Assembly (NCBI GenBank): GCA_902522775.1
Contig: CABYWQ010000001.1
Span: forward strand, 1 to 64,000
Length of the DNA: 64,000 bases
Source: Eutrophosalina sp902522775
GTDB lineage: Bacteria; Bacteroidota; Bacteroidia; Flavobacteriales; Flavobacteriaceae
Direction: 5' to 3'
This document shows positions 59,801-64,000 of the stretch, piece by piece. Numbering within the stretch: position 1 is the first letter of the stretch; every line of letters begins with the position of its first letter. A program made the position numbers and the translations under genes. The notes under the pieces were generated by a model. The model was not told the origin of the DNA and did not search any database. It saw only the letters and a program-made list of their open reading frames with translations.

Positions 59801-60643
59801 AACCAGCTTGCTTCTTCTTTACTTCACAATTATAGAATTAAAGAAAATGATATTCAGGGAATGTTAAGAAGGGAAAAATTTACAATTTCTGTGGGAGATG
59901 AATTGCCAGCTGGAATAATGAAGTTAGCAAAAATATATGTTGCCAAGAAAAGGAAGTTGAAAGTTGGAGATAAAATGGCTGGACGTCACGGTAATAAAGG
60001 AATTGTAGCTAGAATTGTTAGACAGGAAGATATGCCTTTCTTGGAAGATGGAACACCTGTTGATATTGTTTTAAATCCATTGGGAGTTCCCTCAAGAATG
60101 AACATAGGTCAAATTTATGAAACAGTACTTGGATGGGCAGGTGAAAAGCTTGGTCAAAAATTTTCAACTCCAATTTTTGATGGTGCAACACTTGATGAAA
60201 TTAACTCTTTAACTGATAAAGCAGGTGTCCCAAGATATGGTCATACATATTTGTATGATGGTGGTTCTGGTGAAAAATTTGATCAGCCAGCAACAGTTGG
60301 TGTTATTTACATGCTTAAGTTAGGCCATATGGTTGATGATAAGATGCATTCAAGATCTATTGGTCCATATTCATTAATTACTCAACAGCCTCTCGGTGGT
60401 AAAGCCCAATTTGGAGGTCAAAGATTTGGTGAAATGGAAGTTTGGGCATTAGAAGCTTATGGTGCGTCTAGTACATTACAAGAAATTTTAACAATTAAGT
60501 CTGATGACGTTATTGGAAGAGCTAAAGCTTATGAGGCAATTGTTAAAGGAGATAGGATGCCTGATGCTGGCTTACCAGAATCCTTTAATGTTTTAATGCA
60601 TGAACTTAAAGGGTTAGGATTAGATATAAGATTAGAAGAATAA
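56840..60643 (+). CDS. rpoB: DNA-directed RNA polymerase subunit beta
   Basis: A 1267-residue beta subunit from the ATG at 56840 ([12 protein letters not shown]); an upstream ATG at 56801 lies inside the attenuator hairpin and would add unmatched residues, so it is rejected. Landmarks: [25 protein letters not shown] in parts, the rifampicin region [33 protein letters not shown] in parts, [31 protein letters not shown] in parts and [32 protein letters not shown] in parts. Complete to the stop. Confidence 0.98.
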   Translation: [1267 protein letters not shown]

Positions 60644-60658
60644 AATATAATTTCATTT

Positions 60659-63600
60659 ATGGAAATAAATAAAACAAAAAAATTTAATAAGATTTCTATA
60701 GGATTAGCTTCACCTGAAACAATCCTTGCATCTTCAAGAGGTGAAGTTTTAAAACCTGAAACCATTAATTATCGAACACATAAGCCTGAACGAGACGGAT
60801 TATTTTGTGAAAGAATTTTTGGACCTGTAAAGGACTATGAATGTGCATGTGGAAAATATAAAAGGATTAGATACAAAGGAATTATATGCGACAGATGCGG
60901 TGTTGAAGTAACTGAAAAAAAAGTAAGGAGAGACAGAGTTGGACATATCAATTTAGTTGTTCCAGTAGCTCATATATGGTATTTTAAGTCACTACCTAAC
61001 AAAATAGGTTATTTATTAGGTCTGCCTACCAAAAAGTTAGACATGATAATTTATTATGAAAGATATGTTGTTGTTCAAGCTGGTTTGGCTACAGACATTG
61101 AGGGTAATCCATTAAACAAGATGGATTTTTTGACTGAGGAAGAATATTTGAATATTTCTGAATCGCTCCCGCCTGAGAATCAATTCCTTGAAGATTCTGA
61201 CCCAAACAAGTTTATTGCTAAAATGGGAGCAGAGTGCTTAATTGAATTACTTTCTAGAATTGATCTTGATGAACTATCCTACGATCTAAGACATAAAGCT
61301 AATAATGAAACATCAAAGCAAAGAAAGATGGAGTCTTTAAAAAGACTTCAAGTTGTTGAGTCCCTTAGAGAAGCAAATGTAAATAAAGTAAATAGGCCAG
61401 AGTGGATGATTTTAAAAGTTATCCCAGTAATTCCACCTGAGCTAAGACCTTTAGTCCCACTAGATGGTGGGAGATTTGCTACTTCGGACTTAAATGATTT
61501 ATATAGGAGAGTTATAATTAGAAACAATAGGCTAAAAAGGTTAGTTGAAATTAAAGCACCTGAAGTTATTTTACGAAATGAAAAGAGAATGTTACAAGAA
61601 TCTGTAGATTCACTTTTTGATAATACTAAAAAGTCTTCTGCTGTAAAAACAGAAGCAAATAGACCCTTAAAATCTTTATCTGATTCTCTTAAAGGTAAAC
61701 AAGGGAGATTCAGACAAAATTTATTAGGTAAAAGAGTTGATTATTCGGCACGATCTGTAATTGTTGGGGGCCCAACATTGAAACTTTATGAGTGTGGTAT
61801 ACCAAAAGATATGGCCGCTGAACTATATAAACCTTTCATTGTTAAAAAATTAATTGAAAGAGGTATAGTTAAAACAGTAAAATCAGCTAAAAAAATTATC
61901 GACAAAAGGGAACCATTAGTATGGGATATCTTAGAAAATGTTTTAAAGGGGCACCCAGTTTTATTGAACAGAGCTCCTACTTTGCATAGATTAGGTATTC
62001 AAGCCTTTCAGCCAATTCTTATTGAAGGGAAAGCAATCCAGGTACACCCATTGGTCTGTACTGCTTTTAATGCAGATTTCGATGGTGACCAAATGGCTGT
62101 TCATTTACCTCTAGGGCCCGAGGCGATTCTTGAATCACAATTATTAATGTTAGCATCCCACAATATTTTAAATCCAGCTAATGGGTCACCGATTACAGTT
62201 CCATCACAGGATATGGTTTTAGGTTTATACTATATGACCAAGGAAAAGAAATCAACAAAAAATGCCAAAGTAAAAGGTGAGGGACTAATTTTTTATTCAA
62301 GTGATGAAGTTAATATAGCTTACAATGAGAATAAAGTTGATTTGAATGCATCTATTAAAGTTAAAACTAATGATTTAAATGAGCATGGTGAAATTGAATA
62401 CAAAATTATTCAAACCACTGTTGGCCGAGTTTTGTTCAACGAAGTTGTCCCAGAAAAAGCTGGTTTTATCAATCAGGTTCTCAATAAAAAATCTTTGAGA
62501 GGAATTATTGGTAAAATTTTAAAATTAACTAGTATTCCAGAAACTGCCGAATTTCTAGACAAGATTAAGGATATGGGATTCACTTTTGCATTTAAAGGTG
62601 GTTTATCTTTTAGTTTAGGAGATATTATAATCCCAAATGAAAAAGTTGATATGATTGATTCTGCCAACAAAGATGTTGATTCTATTATTTCTAACTATAA
62701 TATGGGCCTCATAACTAACAATGAGAGATATAATCAAGTTATTGATGTATGGACTTCTTCTAATGCTGCACTTACTGAACTTGCCATGAAAAGAATTAGG
62801 GAAGATCAACAAGGTTTTAACTCTGTTTACATGATGTTAGATTCTGGAGCTAGAGGCTCAAAAGAGCAAATAAGACAGTTAACGGGCATGAGAGGTTTGA
62901 TGGCAAAACCTAAAAAGGCCAGTTCAGGAGGTGGAGAGATAATTGAAAATCCAATTTTATCCAATTTTAAAGAAGGATTATCAATTCTTGAATATTTCAT
63001 TTCTACTCATGGTGCAAGAAAGGGTTTAGCTGATACCGCATTGAAAACAGCAGATGCTGGATATTTAACTAGAAGATTAGTAGATGTAGCTCAAGATGTA
63101 ATTGTAAATATTGAAGATTGTCATACTCTTAGAGGAATCAAAATTGAAGCATTGAAGAAAAACGAAGAAGTCGTTGAAACATTAGGTGAAAGAATATTAG
63201 GAAGAGTTTCTCTACATGACATTTATAATCCGCTTAACCAACAAATAATTGTTAAATCTGGAGATGAAATTAACGAAGAGGCTGTTAAGCAAATCAGTTT
63301 ATTGCCAATTGATTCAGTTGAAGTTAGATCACCATTGACTTGTGAAGCTGACAGAGGTATTTGTGTAAAATGTTATGGAAGAAATTTGGCTACCGGTAAA
63401 ATGGTTCAAATAGGTGAAGCTGTTGGCGTTACTGCTGCTCAGTCAATTGGAGAGCCAGGCACACAATTAACTTTAAGAACATTCCATGTTGGTGGAATTG
63501 CTGGTAATATTTCCGAGGAAAATAAGCTTGTTTCAAAGTTTGACGGGATTACTGAGATTGAAGATTTAAAATCTGTGAAATCAAAAGACTCTGATGGTAA

Positions 63601-64000
63601 TAATACTAATTTAGTTTTATCCCGAACATGTGAAATTAAAGTTCTTGATTCAAAGACAGGAATAGTTTTAAGCTCAAATGTAATTCCTTATGGTTCATCA
63701 ATCAAAGTTAAAAGTGGAGTTAAGATAAAAAAAGATGATGTTATTTGTACATGGGATCCCTACAACGGTGTTATAATCTCAGAGTTTGGAGGTAAAGTTG
63801 AATATGAGAATATTGAGCAGGGTGTTACGTATCAGGTTGAAATTGATGAACAAACAGGATTTAAAGAAAAAGTTATTTCCGAATCAAGAAACAAAAAATT
63901 AATCCCTACATTATTGATTAATGATAGTAAAGGTAAAAATCAAAGAACTTATAATTTGCCAGTTGGGGCTCACCTTATAGTTGAAGATGGTGAAAAAGTG
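60659..64000 (+). CDS. rpoC: DNA-directed RNA polymerase subunit beta' (3' end cut off by window)
   Basis: An open frame from the ATG at 60659 continues to the edge, 1114 codons. The N-terminal zinc site CACGKYKRIRYKGIICDRCG is present (four Cys), then RPEWMILKVIPVIPPELRP in parts, the RQNLLGKRVDYSARSVI lid region, the catalytic NADFDGDQ motif with the three Asp, and QSIGEPGTQLTLRTFH in the bridge/trigger region. About 300 residues are missing compared with the usual flavobacterial length. Second zinc ligands CEADRGICVKCYG are present near 900. Confidence 0.97.
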   Translation, partial: MEINKTKKFNKISIGLASPETILASSRGEVLKPETINYRTHKPERDGLFCERIFGPVKDYECACGKYKRIRYKGIICDRCGVEVTEKKVRRDRVGHINLVVPVAHIWYFKSLPNKIGYLLGLPTKKLDMIIYYERYVVVQAGLATDIEGNPLNKMDFLTEEEYLNISESLPPENQFLEDSDPNKFIAKMGAECLIELLSRIDLDELSYDLRHKANNETSKQRKMESLKRLQVVESLREANVNKVNRPEWMILKVIPVIPPELRPLVPLDGGRFATSDLNDLYRRVIIRNNRLKRLVEIKAPEVILRNEKRMLQESVDSLFDNTKKSSAVKTEANRPLKSLSDSLKGKQGRFRQNLLGKRVDYSARSVIVGGPTLKLYECGIPKDMAAELYKPFIVKKLIERGIVKTVKSAKKIIDKREPLVWDILENVLKGHPVLLNRAPTLHRLGIQAFQPILIEGKAIQVHPLVCTAFNADFDGDQMAVHLPLGPEAILESQLLMLASHNILNPANGSPITVPSQDMVLGLYYMTKEKKSTKNAKVKGEGLIFYSSDEVNIAYNENKVDLNASIKVKTNDLNEHGEIEYKIIQTTVGRVLFNEVVPEKAGFINQVLNKKSLRGIIGKILKLTSIPETAEFLDKIKDMGFTFAFKGGLSFSLGDIIIPNEKVDMIDSANKDVDSIISNYNMGLITNNERYNQVIDVWTSSNAALTELAMKRIREDQQGFNSVYMMLDSGARGSKEQIRQLTGMRGLMAKPKKASSGGGEIIENPILSNFKEGLSILEYFISTHGARKGLADTALKTADAGYLTRRLVDVAQDVIVNIEDCHTLRGIKIEALKKNEEVVETLGERILGRVSLHDIYNPLNQQIIVKSGDEINEEAVKQISLLPIDSVEVRSPLTCEADRGICVKCYGRNLATGKMVQIGEAVGVTAAQSIGEPGTQLTLRTFHVGGIAGNISEENKLVSKFDGITEIEDLKSVKSKDSDGNNTNLVLSRTCEIKVLDSKTGIVLSSNVIPYGSSIKVKSGVKIKKDDVICTWDPYNGVIISEFGGKVEYENIEQGVTYQVEIDEQTGFKEKVISESRNKKLIPTLLINDSKGKNQRTYNLPVGAHLIVEDGEKV

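Overview
The window is AT-rich, densely packed bacterial DNA from a member of the Bacteroidota, most likely a marine Flavobacteriaceae-type organism with a streamlined genome. The grounds are: a T9SS type A sorting domain on a DUF1501 protein; a SusC-type carboxypeptidase-like domain; TAnnTTTG promoter boxes with almost no Shine-Dalgarno sequences; the flavobacterial arrangement rsfS-ftsH-LUD-cdsA-psd; and a tuf-tRNA-Trp-secE-nusG-rplKAJL-rpoBC block. I cannot name the species.

Layout. 1-5657: a truncated surface/outer-membrane-type protein, a DoxX-like membrane protein, a secreted esterase-like protein and a DUF1800/DUF1501 pair. 5650-12562: housekeeping genes (coiled-coil protein with a dead zinc ribbon, Nif3-like, lpxK, lipA) and a minus-strand run DUF1573-murB-small protein-sigma factor-Nramp-like transporter. 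12669-25897: valS; the operon rsfS-ftsH-LUD-cdsA-psd; birA; pyrE; NUDIX; coaD; ddl; PASTA; an RluD-type synthase; yaaA. 26122-29457: circularly permuted ATP-grasp, alpha-E and transglutaminase genes. 29458-35853: a complete trpEGDCFBA operon on the minus strand. It is preceded by a 19-codon leader peptide with three Trp codons and a terminator ending 2 bp before trpE (a classical attenuator), and trpD carries a single-base frameshift in a T8 run. 35935-40350: rhodanese, PspC, an alanine/sodium symporter, acyl-CoA dehydrogenase, rpsU and a Xer-type recombinase. 40413-40744: four tRNA genes (Thr-TGT, Tyr-GTA, Gly-TCC, Thr-GGT).

40700-47472 is an integrated mobile element of about 6.8 kb bounded by perfect 48-bp direct repeats of the 3' end of tRNA-Thr(GGT). 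It carries a 612-residue tyrosine recombinase with a small coupled gene, a 151-residue HUH-type replication or relaxase nuclease with an origin-like upstream region, a ribbon-helix-helix protein coupled to an unknown 172-residue protein, a small GRPKGS protein behind twin palindromic boxes, a lipoprotein gene without a start codon, and a TonB-dependent receptor cargo gene whose base composition differs from everything around it. A 26-bp tandem repeat recurs just inside both ends and looks like integrase arm sites. This compact tRNA-targeted element carrying a nutrient receptor is the best candidate here for a little-described system.

47504-52446: small membrane or conserved proteins (DUF2237, DUF4149-like, DUF2892-like, CIA30), a flavodoxin-fold oxidoreductase and a choice-of-anchor B lipoprotein. 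52554-64000: the tuf to rpoC block, with rpoC running off the right edge. Together the window covers envelope biogenesis, tryptophan synthesis, transcription/translation core genes and one mobile island. All assignments come from reading the sequence; no database search was run.
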